Source: Geomonas paludis
GTDB taxonomy: Bacteria; Desulfobacterota; Desulfuromonadia; Geobacterales; Geobacteraceae
Reading direction: 5' to 3'
Length of the DNA stretch: 64,000 nucleotides
NCBI RefSeq assembly: GCF_014193585.1
Contig: NZ_BLXY01000001.1
Span: 44,033-108,032, forward strand
This document shows positions 8,209 to 19,625 of this stretch, piece by piece. The first letter of the stretch is position 1. Each line of letters opens with the position of its first letter. The notes beneath the pieces are model-generated. The model ran no database searches, had not been told where the DNA came from, and saw only the letters and a program-made list of their open reading frames with translations. A program made the position numbers and the translations under genes.

Positions 8209-8496
8209 TCAGCGTTGCGCACGGATCAGGAGTCCCCCTTCACTCTCCTCCACGCTGCAGCGCGAAAACCCCTGCCGTTTCAATCTGAACAGGACCACTG
8301 ACGCCGCCAGCGGACGGCACTGCGGCACGAACAGCCGCAACTCACCCTTGCTATCCAGGTAGAGCCCCATTCCCCTCCCGATATCCTCCGGCTCGCAGGA
8401 CCTTACCTCGCCAGGCTGCGTCGGCTGTGGCGCGCCGCCACGGGGTGGCAGGACCGTGCGCCAGATGAGCTCCAGGGTTCTCAACGTTCTTTTCAT
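8209..8496 (-). CDS. Small protein of unknown function
   Basis: 95 aa beginning MKRTLRTLELIWR. Its ATG overlaps the stop of the upstream EamA transporter gene (ATGA), which is the main reason to accept it. The N-terminus is basic and amphipathic. The C-terminal half (GLYLDSKGELRLFVPQC, ASVVLFRLKRQGF) looks like a small beta-rich domain. I recognise no family. Translational coupling suggests co-expression with the transporter, but no function can be assigned. Confidence 0.6.
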   Translation of the reverse strand: MKRTLRTLELIWRTVLPPRGGAPQPTQPGEVRSCEPEDIGRGMGLYLDSKGELRLFVPQCRPLAASVVLFRLKRQGFSRCSVEESEGGLLIRAQR

Positions 8497-9491
8497 GCTT
8501 TCGCCTCGCCTTGCCCGGCGCCTGCCACGGTATTTCCCACACCGTCGCCCGGCACCCGCTGTGGATCCTTCCCGTCCGGCTGCACCTTGATTCGGCTCCC
8601 CAGGTAGACCCCGGCGACCACCAGCATGCCCCCCACGAGCTGCGGCAGCACCACCCTTTCCCCGAGAAAGAGCGCGGCCTGCAGCGCCCCGAAGAACGGC
8701 ACCAGGTTGACGAAGACGGCGGCGCGCGACGCACCGATCCGCCCGACTCCCTGGTACCACCAGACGAAACCCACCACCGTTCCGAGCAGTGCCAATTGCA
8801 GGATGGCGAGCCATCCCACCAGGGTGAAGGAAGGGATGGGGCCGCCGGCGACGGCGTGCTCAACCAGTGCCGCGGGCACCAGGAGCATGGTCCCGAACAG
8901 GGCGGCGTAGGCTGTGGCGGCCAGCGGCGTGAACGTCGCCAGCGCCTTCTTGCCGAGGATGGAATAGAGCGCCCAGCACAGCGGTGCGCCCAGCATGATG
9001 AGGTCCCCCTTGTTGAACGCGAAGTTGGCGAGGACGGCCCACGAGCCCTTGGAGATGACCACCGCGACCCCCAGGAGCGAGACCAGCAGGCCGACGGCTT
9101 GGGTAGGGGTGACCCGTTCCCTGAGCCAAAGCGCCGACAGTACGGCCGTGAGGAGGGGGTTGATGGCGACGATGAGCGCACCGCTGGTGGCGGTGGTCAG
9201 CTTGAGGCCGGTGAAAAAGACGGCGTTGTAGCAGAAGATGCCGGTAACGCCCAGGCTGAAGAGGAGGGCAAGCTCCCGCACATTCTTGGGCACCGGGAAG
9301 GGTTTCCCCTCTTTGGCGGCGTACCAGGCGGTGAGCGCGATCAGGCAGATTCCAGCTATGGAGAAGCGGCTGCTGGCGGAAAAGAAAGGAGGCGCCTCTT
9401 TTACCGCCAGACGCGCCGCGACGAAGGTGCCGCCCCAGAAAAAGGTGGTCAGCACCAGCTTCAGATATACCGATCTCAGATTGCCACTCAT
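8493..9491 (-). CDS. EamA/DMT family transporter
   Basis: 332 aa with about ten hydrophobic segments in two EamA repeats. The first begins VYLKLVLTTFFWGGTFVAARLAV and the second begins GDLIMLGAPLCWALYSILGKK. Conserved features include FWGGTF near the N-terminus and a proline/glycine-rich end of the second repeat. Members export small metabolites such as amino acids across the inner membrane; the substrate cannot be read from the sequence. GAGGTG lies 9 nt before the ATG. The last 40 residues (RIKVQPDGKDPQ onward) form a hydrophilic tail. Confidence 0.9.
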   Translation of the reverse strand: MSGNLRSVYLKLVLTTFFWGGTFVAARLAVKEAPPFFSASSRFSIAGICLIALTAWYAAKEGKPFPVPKNVRELALLFSLGVTGIFCYNAVFFTGLKLTTATSGALIVAINPLLTAVLSALWLRERVTPTQAVGLLVSLLGVAVVISKGSWAVLANFAFNKGDLIMLGAPLCWALYSILGKKALATFTPLAATAYAALFGTMLLVPAALVEHAVAGGPIPSFTLVGWLAILQLALLGTVVGFVWWYQGVGRIGASRAAVFVNLVPFFGALQAALFLGERVVLPQLVGGMLVVAGVYLGSRIKVQPDGKDPQRVPGDGVGNTVAGAGQGEAKA

Positions 9492-9583
9492 GCTGCAAGC
9501 ACCTCGCCGAGGCCTACGCGACGAAGCGCTGCACCTCTACCCAAACTTCTTCCCCTGCTCACTTCCCCTCCAACCGCGGTCCG

Positions 9584-10606
9584 TCAGAACCAGCGGATCA
9601 CTTCATGTTCCATGTCGATCTGGTAGCGGTACTTGCGCAGGAAATCCATCCCGAGCAGGCCGTCGTGCATGCCGGAGCTGCCGCTGTAGGAGATCAGTTC
9701 CACCTCCATCGGGCCGCGGGCACAGGGGCCAACGGTCACGGCGTCAACGCGGACGATCTTTGAGCGCACCACCCGGCCGTCGGCCAGCTCCGCCTGCGCA
9801 TTCGCGGCAGAGCGTAAATCAATGGGGAGCCTGTTGGCAACACTTTCGTGCAGTGCCGTCCTGGTGGCGCCGGTGTCGAGGATCAGTTCCAGCCGGACCG
9901 CCTGGCCGCCGTGCTTCACGGTCACTGGGACCAGCACCTGGTTGTCCACCACGCGCACCTTGGTGACGACATCGCCGGCGGGGGCAGCCGGCAGCGCGAC
10001 GGCCGACCGTTCCTGGCGCTGGGAGAGCTGTTCCCCCCTCCCCTTCTGCTCTCCTTCCCACTCCTGCTCCGCGGGCGCCGGCACGGCGCCCTGGGGCAGC
10101 GGCTGCCCCTTGGGCTCGACCTCGTCCGCGATCTGCTGCGCCTGGGCCAGCTGGGCCTGCTCGCTGGCGCCGTAGGGCCAGAGCAGGTAAAACATGAGCC
10201 CCGCCACCACCAAAAGCCCTGCCAACCCGGCCATGGTCCTGGCCGGCGATGCCTGCCCGTCACGGCCGGCCTGCCGTACGGCCAGTTCCCGCGCATAGCC
10301 GGCCAGCTTCCTGCCGATCAGGGCATCCGGGCACACCTCGGCAAGCTTGGCGACTGCGGCCCCGGCACGGCCATCCCCTTCCTTGATCAGGGGGATGGCT
10401 ATGGAACTGACCAGGTCCATGACCATATCCTGCAGGCGGCCATAGCCCTGCCCCCCCTCGGCCCGCCCCAAGGCTGGGAAAACGATGCGCTCCACATCAC
10501 AGAGCGCCGCGATCAGCAACTCGTGCCTGGTGGCGGCATCGCTGCTTTCCCGCAGTTCAAGCGCGACCCTTTCCTTTATCCCCCTGCACAGATGCTCGAG
10601 ATCCAT
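9584..10606 (-). CDS. Membrane-anchored retropepsin-like aspartic protease
   Basis: 340 aa from the ATG at 10606, which has GGGGAA about 7 nt upstream; an upstream ATG at 10642 lacks a ribosome site. The first 140 residues are helical and cytoplasmic. One transmembrane segment follows (MAGLAGLLVVAGLMFYLLW), then a Gln/Glu/Pro-rich linker. The C-terminal domain (about 230-340) is a single-domain clan AA protease with the catalytic motif LILDTGATRTAL and the second hydrophobic-Gly element DGLLGMDFL. Such domains work as dimers. The domain order predicts a periplasmic protease domain. The target is unknown. Confidence 0.82.
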   Translation of the reverse strand: MDLEHLCRGIKERVALELRESSDAATRHELLIAALCDVERIVFPALGRAEGGQGYGRLQDMVMDLVSSIAIPLIKEGDGRAGAAVAKLAEVCPDALIGRKLAGYARELAVRQAGRDGQASPARTMAGLAGLLVVAGLMFYLLWPYGASEQAQLAQAQQIADEVEPKGQPLPQGAVPAPAEQEWEGEQKGRGEQLSQRQERSAVALPAAPAGDVVTKVRVVDNQVLVPVTVKHGGQAVRLELILDTGATRTALHESVANRLPIDLRSAANAQAELADGRVVRSKIVRVDAVTVGPCARGPMEVELISYSGSSGMHDGLLGMDFLRKYRYQIDMEHEVIRWF

Positions 10607-10746
10607 AGCGATTCCCCACGGCAGCACGAGTCCGCGACGCATGGCAGCTGTTTGGCAACGACAGGAAATTCTAACGTATTATGGGCATCCCGTCTGCAGT
10701 TGTGGGTGAGGTAACGGAAAATTGCCGCGGCTCTCAGGTTTGAGGG

Positions 10747-12135
10747 TCAGCGGCTCTCCTCCCCCGCCTCCGGCACCACCGCGGCGGCGCCGTCCATGGT
10801 GGTGGCGAGACGCAGGACGTAGAGCAGGATGACGCAGGCGGCGCCCCAGGTCACCAGCAGGATGCCGCACCAGATGCCGGTAAGTCCCCAGCCGAGCAGG
10901 TCCGCCAGGAGGTAGAACACCGGGATCGGGAAAACGATCTGCCGAGCGAGGCCGATCACTAGCGGGAAGACCGGACGCTTGAGCCCCTGCAGCACGGAGA
11001 CGCTGGTGTAGAGGATGACGTAGGCGGTGAAGACGAATGCCTCGATGTGCAGGTAGTGCACCCCGATGTCGATGACCACGGGATCCTTGGTGAAGAACGA
11101 CATGAGTGGTCGTGCCGCGAGGAAGACGGCGGCGGTGCCGAAACTCATCAGGATCATGCCGGCCCGCAGCGAGGTGCGTATGGTCTGCACCACGCGCTCC
11201 ATCTGGCGCGCGCCCGCGTTTTGCGCCACCAGCGCCAGGGTGGCCACGTTCATCCCCATGACCGGCAGCAGGGCGATCTGCTCGATGCGGGTGCCGATGC
11301 CGTAGGCCGCGACCGCGTCGCTGCCGAAGCGGGCCACGAAGCGGGTGATGACGAAGATGCCGATGGCGACGGTCATCATGTTGAGGCTGGACGGGAAGCC
11401 CAGCTTGGCGAGCTGGAAGTAGGCGCGCCGGTCCGGAACCAGCTCGGGCAGGCGGAAGTGCCTGAGCATGCCGGACTGCCTGACCCGCATCAGCATGTAG
11501 CAGTTGCCGATGGCCTGGACCAACACGGTGGCCCAGGCGATGCCGGGCAGCCCCATGGCGGGAATGCCAAGACCGCCGTACATGAACCAGGGGTCGAAGG
11601 CGAGGTTCAGGAAGAAGCCGAGCACCAGGTAGTTGCGGAAGCTGCGGCTGTCGCCGGTGGCGTTGAGGATGGCGTTCAGGACGTAGTTGACCAGGAAGAA
11701 GACGCTGCCGGTGAAGATGCAGTCCATGTACTGCAGGGCCAGTTCCAGCACGGTGCCGTGGGCGCCCAACAGGCCGAATAGGAACCGGGCGCCGGCAAGG
11801 CCTATTGCGGTGAGCAGGAGCCCGTGCAGCAGACCGAACGAGAGGGTCTGGCCGGCAAGGTGGCGCGCCCCGTCGCGGTCTCCGGCGCCGAGGGCGTGCC
11901 CGATGAGCGAGGTGGCGCCCGTGGAGATGCCGGCGCCGATGGCGATGATGAGGAAGAAGACCGGGAACGAGAGGGACAGGGCAGCCAGGGCGTCCGTGGA
12001 GATGCGGCCGCCGTAAAAGGTGTCCACCACGTTGAACATGGTGTTGAAGAAGTAGCCCACGCTGGTCGGCAGCGCGATCTTGCGGATCAGGCCGGGGATG
12101 GGTTGGTTCAGCAGGTCGTGACCGCTTTGCGGCAT
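10747..12135 (-). CDS. MATE family multidrug/cation antiporter
   Basis: 462 aa from the ATG at 12135, preceded by GAGGAG. The frame stays open upstream through a 9-bp tandem repeat that would encode repeated Arg-Pro-Val, but that is unlikely to be translated. About twelve transmembrane segments make two MatE domains (PTSVGYFFNTMFNVVDTFYGG at the start of the first). MATE proteins export cationic compounds using Na+ or H+ gradients. It is a single gene with no evident operon partner. A second, unrelated MATE gene occurs at 43487. Confidence 0.9.
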   Translation of the reverse strand: MPQSGHDLLNQPIPGLIRKIALPTSVGYFFNTMFNVVDTFYGGRISTDALAALSLSFPVFFLIIAIGAGISTGATSLIGHALGAGDRDGARHLAGQTLSFGLLHGLLLTAIGLAGARFLFGLLGAHGTVLELALQYMDCIFTGSVFFLVNYVLNAILNATGDSRSFRNYLVLGFFLNLAFDPWFMYGGLGIPAMGLPGIAWATVLVQAIGNCYMLMRVRQSGMLRHFRLPELVPDRRAYFQLAKLGFPSSLNMMTVAIGIFVITRFVARFGSDAVAAYGIGTRIEQIALLPVMGMNVATLALVAQNAGARQMERVVQTIRTSLRAGMILMSFGTAAVFLAARPLMSFFTKDPVVIDIGVHYLHIEAFVFTAYVILYTSVSVLQGLKRPVFPLVIGLARQIVFPIPVFYLLADLLGWGLTGIWCGILLVTWGAACVILLYVLRLATTMDGAAAVVPEAGEESR

Positions 12136-12163
12136 GGGGCTCCTCGGTGATGCAACTGCGGCT

Positions 12164-12240
12164 GGTCTGACTAGTCTGACTAGTCGGAGTGGTCTGACGG
12201 GTCTGACGGGTCTGACGGGTCTGACGGGTCTGACGGGTCG
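12164..12240. repeat. 9-bp tandem repeat upstream of the MATE gene
   Basis: About eight to nine units of GGTCTGACG. Five are perfect (12191-12235) and three degenerate units precede them (12164-12190). The array lies between the atp operon terminator and the MATE start codon, inside the likely MATE leader. The unit is a multiple of three, so the upstream frame stays open whatever the copy number. Confidence 0.9.
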
Positions 12241-12280
12241 GTCCATTGTGGAAAGCCTTAAGCTTACACGCCCTCCGGGC

Positions 12281-12308
12281 AAAAAAAAAGAGCGGCGGGG
12301 CCGCTCTT
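12281..12308 (-). terminator. Terminator of the ATP synthase operon
   Basis: AAGAGCGGC (12288-12296) and GCCGCTCTT (12300-12308) form a 9-bp stem with a 3-nt loop. On the minus strand the stem is followed by nine Ts (12281-12289). It lies 25 bp after the atpC stop. Confidence 0.9.
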
Positions 12309-12332
12309 CTCATTTGTTTCTGTGTCGGACGC

Positions 12333-12749
12333 TTAGCGCCCGCCTGCCTTGCCGGCCACCTGCACCCTAATCAGGGCGCGCTCGAGAGCGGCCTGGTAGA
12401 TGCGGAAGTTCTTGTCTTCCGGGGTGAGCGACTTGAGCTCGGTCTCGGCACGCCCAAGGGCTGCCTTGGCACGCTCCAGGTCGATCTCGTCGGCCCTCTC
12501 GGCGGTCTCAACCAGTACGGTGACCTGGTCGTTCTCCACTTCGAAGTAGCCCCAGTTGAGCGCCAGGTGGTGCAGCACGCCGTCCTTCTTGTAGGCCAGC
12601 TCGCCGATCTTCAGCGAGGTGAGGAAGGGGGCGTGGCCCGGAAGGACGCCGAATTCGCCGAGTGCACCGGTGGCGGTGATCTCGTCCACTTCTTCGGACA
12701 TGACCTTCTTGTACGGCGTTACCAGTTCAACCTTCAGTTTTTCAGCCAT
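12333..12749 (-). CDS. atpC: ATP synthase epsilon subunit
   Basis: 138 aa from the ATG at 12749 (MAEKLKVELVTP), with AGAGG about 5 nt upstream. The N-terminal beta-sandwich contains the conserved TGALGEFGVLPGHAPFLTSLK. The C-terminal helical hairpin (RADEIDLERAKAALGRAE) is present and is the part that inhibits ATP hydrolysis. It is part of the F1 central stalk. It is the last gene of the atp operon, separated from atpD by 92 bp that contain a palindromic repeat (12781-12813). Confidence 0.95.
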   Translation of the reverse strand: MAEKLKVELVTPYKKVMSEEVDEITATGALGEFGVLPGHAPFLTSLKIGELAYKKDGVLHHLALNWGYFEVENDQVTVLVETAERADEIDLERAKAALGRAETELKSLTPEDKNFRIYQAALERALIRVQVAGKAGGR

Positions 12750-12780
12750 ATAAACCTCTTGAGGCAAAGGCGGTTGGAGA

Positions 12781-12813
12781 GGGGGACAGGCACCTGGCGG
12801 AGCCAGTCCCCTT
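12781..12813. repeat. REP-like palindromic repeat, copy 1 (between atpD and atpC)
   Basis: GGGGACAGGCACC TGGC GGAGCCAGTCCCC. It forms a hairpin with GGGGAC/GTCCCC and GGC/GCC arms separated by single mismatches. The same element occurs at seven other places in the window. It sits inside the atp transcript. Confidence 0.85.
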
Positions 12814-12841
12814 CCTTAGGCCTTTAGCCGTACCAGATTAA

Positions 12842-14296
<1,455 letters not shown>

Positions 14297-14305
14297 TTAT
14301 AAGTG

Positions 14306-15169
14306 TTAACCCTTGATCGATTCAGCACCGGAGATGATTTCCATCAGCTCGGTGGTAATGGCCGCCTGGCGTGCCCTGTTGTAGATCAGGGTCAGCTTGG
14401 CGATCATCTCGGTGGCGTTCTTGGAAGCCGCATCCATCGCCGTCATCCTGGCGCCGTGCTCGGAGGCCACCGACTCGAGGAGGGCCTTGAAGACCTGGAC
14501 CTCGATGTGCTTGGGGAGCAGTTCATCGAGCAGCGCGCCCTTGGACGGCTCGTAGATGTACTCGGTCCCGATTTCCTCTTCCGCACCGGCCTTCGGCGCG
14601 ATCGGCAGGAGCTGCTCCAGGGTGATGTCCTGGCTCATGACGGAGCGGAAGGCGTTGTAGATGATGAAGACTTCGTCGTATTCTTCCGCCAGGTACCCCT
14701 CGATCAGCTCGGCGGCAACGAGCGCCGCGGTCTGGTAGGAGAGGGTGGAGAAGATGTTGCCGTGATGTTTGCGGACCGTGTGACGGTTCCTCAGGAACTC
14801 GTAACCCTTGCGGCCGATGGTCATCAGGGTCATTTCCGAGAAGTCGCCCTTGCGCTCCTTCATGAAGCGGTCGGCGGCCTTGGAGAGGTTGGCGTTGAAG
14901 CCGCCGCACAGGCCGCGGTCCGAGGTCACCACCACGAGGAGGGCACGACCGCCGTCACGCTTGACCATGAGCGGATTGGCATCCGACTCCTGGGTCTTGG
15001 CGAGACGCTCAAGCACCTCCGCGAGCTTACCCGCGTAGGGGCGCGCCGCGACCACGTTCTCCTGGGCGCGACGCAGCTTGGCGGCCGAGACCATTTTCAT
15101 GGCCTTGGTGATCTGCCGGGTATTTTTTACGGATACGATCCGTTTCTTGATGCTCTTAAGGTTTGCCAT
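14306..15169 (-). CDS. atpG: ATP synthase gamma subunit
   Basis: 287 aa with the N-terminal helix [34 protein letters not shown] and the C-terminal helix [41 protein letters not shown]. These are the two halves of the rotating coiled coil. The central Rossmann-like domain has [13 protein letters not shown]. It transmits rotation from the c-ring to the beta subunits. It lies 20 bp after atpA. Normal length. Confidence 0.98.
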   Translation of the reverse strand: MANLKSIKKRIVSVKNTRQITKAMKMVSAAKLRRAQENVVAARPYAGKLAEVLERLAKTQESDANPLMVKRDGGRALLVVVTSDRGLCGGFNANLSKAADRFMKERKGDFSEMTLMTIGRKGYEFLRNRHTVRKHHGNIFSTLSYQTAALVAAELIEGYLAEEYDEVFIIYNAFRSVMSQDITLEQLLPIAPKAGAEEEIGTEYIYEPSKGALLDELLPKHIEVQVFKALLESVASEHGARMTAMDAASKNATEMIAKLTLIYNRARQAAITTELMEIISGAESIKG

Positions 15170-15189
15170 TCGCTAAGTCCGTCCTTGGT

Positions 15190-16698
<1,509 letters not shown>

Positions 16699-16707
16699 AG
16701 AACCGTC

Positions 16708-17250
16708 TCACCCCTTCTGTAATATATCCTGAATGTTAGCTAACTGAGTCCTTACCGATCCGTCGAATACCTTGTCGCCGATCTGCGTTACCACACCGCC
16801 GATGAGCGACGGATCAACCACAACCTTGAGTTCAACCTTTTTCCCGGTCGACTTGGCCAGGGCGCCCTTGATCTCCTCGACCTGGGCCGCGTCCAGCGGC
16901 AGCCCGGAGGAAAGGGTCGGCCTGATCACGCCGGAGAGCTCGTCGGCGAAGACGCCGTAGTTCTCCGCGATCTGCGGCAGCACCGAGAGGCGGCCGCGCT
17001 CGAGGAGGAGCATCATCAGGTTGGAGATCATCGGGGAGATGGAGAGTTTCGCCACCAGGTCCTTCAGGATCTCTTTCTTTTCTTCGATGCCGTAGGCAGG
17101 GTTGGCGAAGATAGCCGAAAGCTCGCGGCTGTCGGTCAGGACAGTGCTGAAGCGGGACAGTTCGCCGTTGAACCCTTCCACGCTCCCTGCTTCCGAGCCA
17201 ATCTGCACGAGTGCCTTGGCGTAACGTTTGGCAATAGCGTTAGTACTCAA
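16708..17250 (-). CDS. atpH: ATP synthase delta subunit
   Basis: 180 aa. It connects the F1 head to the peripheral b stalk. The N-terminal helical domain begins [15 protein letters not shown], and the C-terminus has [31 protein letters not shown]. Both are diagnostic for the OSCP/delta family. The start codon is TTG (17250-17248), overlapping the atpF stop in TTGA, so translation is probably coupled. AAGGTGG lies about 11 nt upstream. Confidence 0.95.
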   Translation of the reverse strand: MSTNAIAKRYAKALVQIGSEAGSVEGFNGELSRFSTVLTDSRELSAIFANPAYGIEEKKEILKDLVAKLSISPMISNLMMLLLERGRLSVLPQIAENYGVFADELSGVIRPTLSSGLPLDAAQVEEIKGALAKSTGKKVELKVVVDPSLIGGVVTQIGDKVFDGSVRTQLANIQDILQKG

Positions 17251-17858
17251 TGTAGAGTCACCACCTTGGAGATATAGTCGCCCACCAGCTTGTCCTGGTC
17301 GCCTTTTGCAATGTTCTGCTTGATCTTCTGCTCGGCCAGCTCGACCGCGAGGCGTGCTGCCTCGGCGCGGAGCTCGTCTTTCGCCTTGAGGACTTCCTGG
17401 GCCGCTGCGGCCTCGGCCTGGGCCTTGATGCGGGCGGCGGCGTCCTTGGCTTCGGCGATGATGCGCTCCTTCTCGAGCTCACCCTCGCGCTTCATGTTGG
17501 CGGAAATCACCTCGATCTCCTGGTTGGCCTGGTCCAGGCGCTGGGAGTACTCGGCGAATTTCTTCTCGGCGGCTTCCTTGGCGGCGACCGCTTCCTGCAG
17601 GGTCTTCTCGATCCCTTCGCGGCGTGCGGCCAGGGTGCCTTTCACGTCGGCCTTCTTGAGGGCCCAGACGGCGATGGCGACCAGGGCGGCGAAGTCGATG
17701 CAGCGCCACATGAAGTCCTTCATCTGGGCTGCCTGGTGACCGCCCTCGTGCGCGGCGCCGGCGTGCTCGGCTGCTTCCTGGGCGAAGCCGAGGGAGGCCA
17801 GGGCGATGACCGCGCCTGCGGTGAGGAACGAAACGATGAGCTTCTTGTTCATATGCAT
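17247..17858 (-). CDS. atpF: ATP synthase b subunit with N-terminal signal-like extension
   Basis: 203 aa, longer than a standard b subunit (about 155). Residues 1-26 look like a cleavable signal peptide ([23 protein letters not shown]). They are followed by a His/Ala-rich stretch, then a second membrane segment ([21 protein letters not shown]) and a long charged coiled coil, the b stalk. It anchors the stator of the ATP synthase. It is paired with the b'-type gene upstream, so the peripheral stalk is probably a heterodimer. The start ATG at 17858 has GGGAGGAG 8 nt upstream. Confidence 0.92.
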   Translation of the reverse strand: MHMNKKLIVSFLTAGAVIALASLGFAQEAAEHAGAAHEGGHQAAQMKDFMWRCIDFAALVAIAVWALKKADVKGTLAARREGIEKTLQEAVAAKEAAEKKFAEYSQRLDQANQEIEVISANMKREGELEKERIIAEAKDAAARIKAQAEAAAAQEVLKAKDELRAEAARLAVELAEQKIKQNIAKGDQDKLVGDYISKVVTLH

Positions 17859-17859
17859 G

Positions 17860-18285
17860 CTAGAGACTCCTCCCGAGAACTTTTTCGCAGATTTCGGAGG
17901 ACAGGGTCTCGGCGCTTGCGGTCAGCATGCGGCGCGCCTCTTCGGCCTCCTGGGCCACCTTGGCCTTGATGGCGGAAAGGGACTCGGTAGCTTCGGCACG
18001 CGCCTTGTCGAGGATGGCGGCCTCCTGCTGCTGGGCCTCCTTCTTCAGGGCACCACGCTCGTCGGCAGCGCCGGCGCGGATCTCGCGCATGCGTGCCTCG
18101 TAGCTGGCCAGCTTCTCCTGCACTTCCCTGTCGACTTCGGCGCTTTTCTGCTTCGCCCCGTTGACCTGGGCGGCGCGGTCGGCAAGCTGTTTCCTGATCG
18201 GCTTGTAGAGGAAGACGTTCAGGAGCAGTACCAGCACCAGGAAGTTCACCAGCTGGAATACAAATGCGATGTCTAAATTGATCAC
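17860..18285 (-). CDS. ATP synthase b'-type subunit
   Basis: About 141 aa. It has one N-terminal membrane helix (DIAFVFQLVNFLVLVLLLNVFLYKPI) followed by a charged coiled coil (ADRAAQVNGAKQKSAEVDREVQEKLASYEARMREI). This is the peripheral-stalk b/b' family (AtpF2/AtpX). The GTG at 18285 is chosen because AGAGG lies 7 nt before it; a TTG at 18288 is only 4 nt away. It is the first gene of the operon, two genes ahead of delta. The a and c subunits of Fo are absent here and must be encoded elsewhere. Confidence 0.93.
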   Translation of the reverse strand: MINLDIAFVFQLVNFLVLVLLLNVFLYKPIRKQLADRAAQVNGAKQKSAEVDREVQEKLASYEARMREIRAGAADERGALKKEAQQQEAAILDKARAEATESLSAIKAKVAQEAEEARRMLTASAETLSSEICEKVLGRSL

Positions 18286-18363
18286 CAAACCACCTCTATT
18301 CGAACATTTTTAAAGGCGTATACGCCTTCATACTGTGAATGGGTCCGCGCAAAACAGGTGATT

Positions 18364-18391
18364 GCTATCACATAAATGCTTTTTGTGTCAA
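18364..18391 (-). promoter_or_regulatory. Likely sigma-70 promoter of the atp operon
   Basis: On the minus strand TTGACA (18391-18386) is followed after 16 nt by GATAGC (18369-18364). The -35 box is perfect and the -10 box is weak. It would give about a 70-nt leader to the first atp gene. Confidence 0.5.
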
Positions 18392-18665
18392 GCGATTTAT
18401 CCGTTTGCGTGAAGAATTGTATACACTTACACAAGGCCTAACTTCGGTATTTTGAGGCGTCGAAGCTGTGCCAGTCGGGGTGCCGCGGAACTGTCACAAG
18501 GGCGTGAACCGAGTGTTAGCGCGGGTTTTGTAGACAGCATCGTGTATGACATTTGGAACGATGTTCGATTTGCTTTCCCTTGCGGGGGTGGATCTGAAAC
18601 AGGTGCGGCAGGTGGTGCTGAGGAAAAAGGAAGAAGCGTCGTCTCATTCCCCCTCCCCCGAAGGA

Positions 18666-18695
18666 GGGGACTGGCTCCGCCAGGTGCCTGTCCCC
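18666..18695. repeat. REP-like palindromic repeat, copy 2
   Basis: GGGGACTGGCTCC GCCA GGTGCCTGTCCCC. It is the reverse orientation of copies 1 and 3 and lies downstream of parB. Confidence 0.85.
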
Positions 18696-18742
18696 TTGGT
18701 GCTTGGGGAAGGTGGCTGAGCCGAAAGGAGCGTTCCGCGAGA

Positions 18743-18770
18743 GGGACAGGCACCTGACGGAGCCAGTCCC
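18743..18770. repeat. REP-like palindromic repeat, copy 3
   Basis: GGGACAGGCACC TGAC GGAGCCAGTCCC. It forms an inverted pair with copy 2, which lies 47 bp away. Confidence 0.85.
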
Positions 18771-18785
18771 TTCTGCCGCGCGCCC

Positions 18786-19625
18786 CTACAGGTTCAACAG
18801 CTCCACGATACGGGTCAGCTCCTTCATGTCGCCGAAGCTGATCTCCAGCTTGCCGCCGCGCCCGGAACGCTTCAGGGCGACCTTGGCGGCGAAGTGGCGC
18901 TGCATGCGGTCGACGAGGTCCTTCTGGTCCGGGTCGAGCGACGGCTTGGCGGCCTTCTTGGGCGGCCCCGCCTTCCTGCGCTTCACCAGCGCCTCGGTCT
19001 CGCGCACCGACAGGTGCCCCTTGACGATCTCGTCGCGCACCGCCTTCTGCTCCTCGACGTCCTCGAGGGTCAACAGGGCGCGGGCGTGCCCCATGGAGAT
19101 GCGGTCCTCGGCCACGTCGCGCTTGATCTCGGCGGGGAGGCGCAAAAGACGCAGCGCGTTGGCGATGGTGGAGCGCTCCTTGCCCACCCGCTTGGCGAGC
19201 TCCTCCTGGGACAGGGAGAAACGCTCCAGGAGCGCGTGGTAGGCCTCGGCCTCCTCGACCGCGTTCAGGTCCTCGCGCTGGATGTTCTCGATGAGCGCCA
19301 TCTCCAGGGCGGTCTCCTCGGAGACGTCCTGGATGACCACCGGCACTTCCCTGAGACCCGCTTTCTGGGCGGCGCGCCAGCGCCGCTCGCCGGCGATCAG
19401 CTCGTAGTGGCCGGCCTTCTTGACCACCACCAGGGGCTGGATGATCCCCTTCTCGCGGATGGAGGCCGCCAGCTCCTCGAGTTTCTCGTTGACGAAGGTC
19501 TTTCTGGGCTGTTCCTTGTTGGGCTTTATGTCTTCGATGGGGCAGGAGAAGTATTTCTTGCCGTGATCCTCCACGACCGGGAGCAGCGCCCCCATCCCCT
19601 TGCCCAGACCCATTTTCTTAACCAT
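18786..19625 (-). CDS. parB: Chromosome partitioning protein ParB
   Basis: 279 aa. There is a ParB/Sulfiredoxin N-terminal domain (ISPNKEQPRKTF-like block, then AASIREKGIIQPLVV and YELIAGERRWRAAQKAGL, the CTP-binding C-motif region). A helix-turn-helix follows (LSQEELAKRVGKERSTIANALRLLRLP), then a C-terminal dimerisation domain. It loads at parS near the origin and works with ParA in segregation. The ATG at 19625 (GAGGTG upstream) overlaps the parA stop by 8 nt. No parS consensus was spotted by eye in the window. Confidence 0.96.
   Translation of the reverse strand: MVKKMGLGKGMGALLPVVEDHGKKYFSCPIEDIKPNKEQPRKTFVNEKLEELAASIREKGIIQPLVVVKKAGHYELIAGERRWRAAQKAGLREVPVVIQDVSEETALEMALIENIQREDLNAVEEAEAYHALLERFSLSQEELAKRVGKERSTIANALRLLRLPAEIKRDVAEDRISMGHARALLTLEDVEEQKAVRDEIVKGHLSVRETEALVKRRKAGPPKKAAKPSLDPDQKDLVDRMQRHFAAKVALKRSGRGGKLEISFGDMKELTRIVELLNL

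Larger units (their letters stand above)
18289..18785. other. Non-coding interval between the atp and par operons
   Basis: Apart from the atp promoter, I see no convincing gene here. A 52-codon frame (18561-18719) runs through a palindromic repeat and is not supported. Two copies of the REP-like element lie at 18666-18695 and 18743-18770. The remaining sequence is unassigned. Confidence 0.6.

Noticed and set aside
12136-12282. N-terminal extension of the MATE protein through the 9-bp repeats
   Set aside because: A good ribosome site and ATG lie at 12135, and the Arg-Pro-Val repeats have no counterpart in MATE proteins.
18561-18719. 52-codon reading frame in the gap after parB
   Set aside because: It runs through a palindromic repeat, has no ribosome site and matches no family I recognise; its end is encoded by the repeat.
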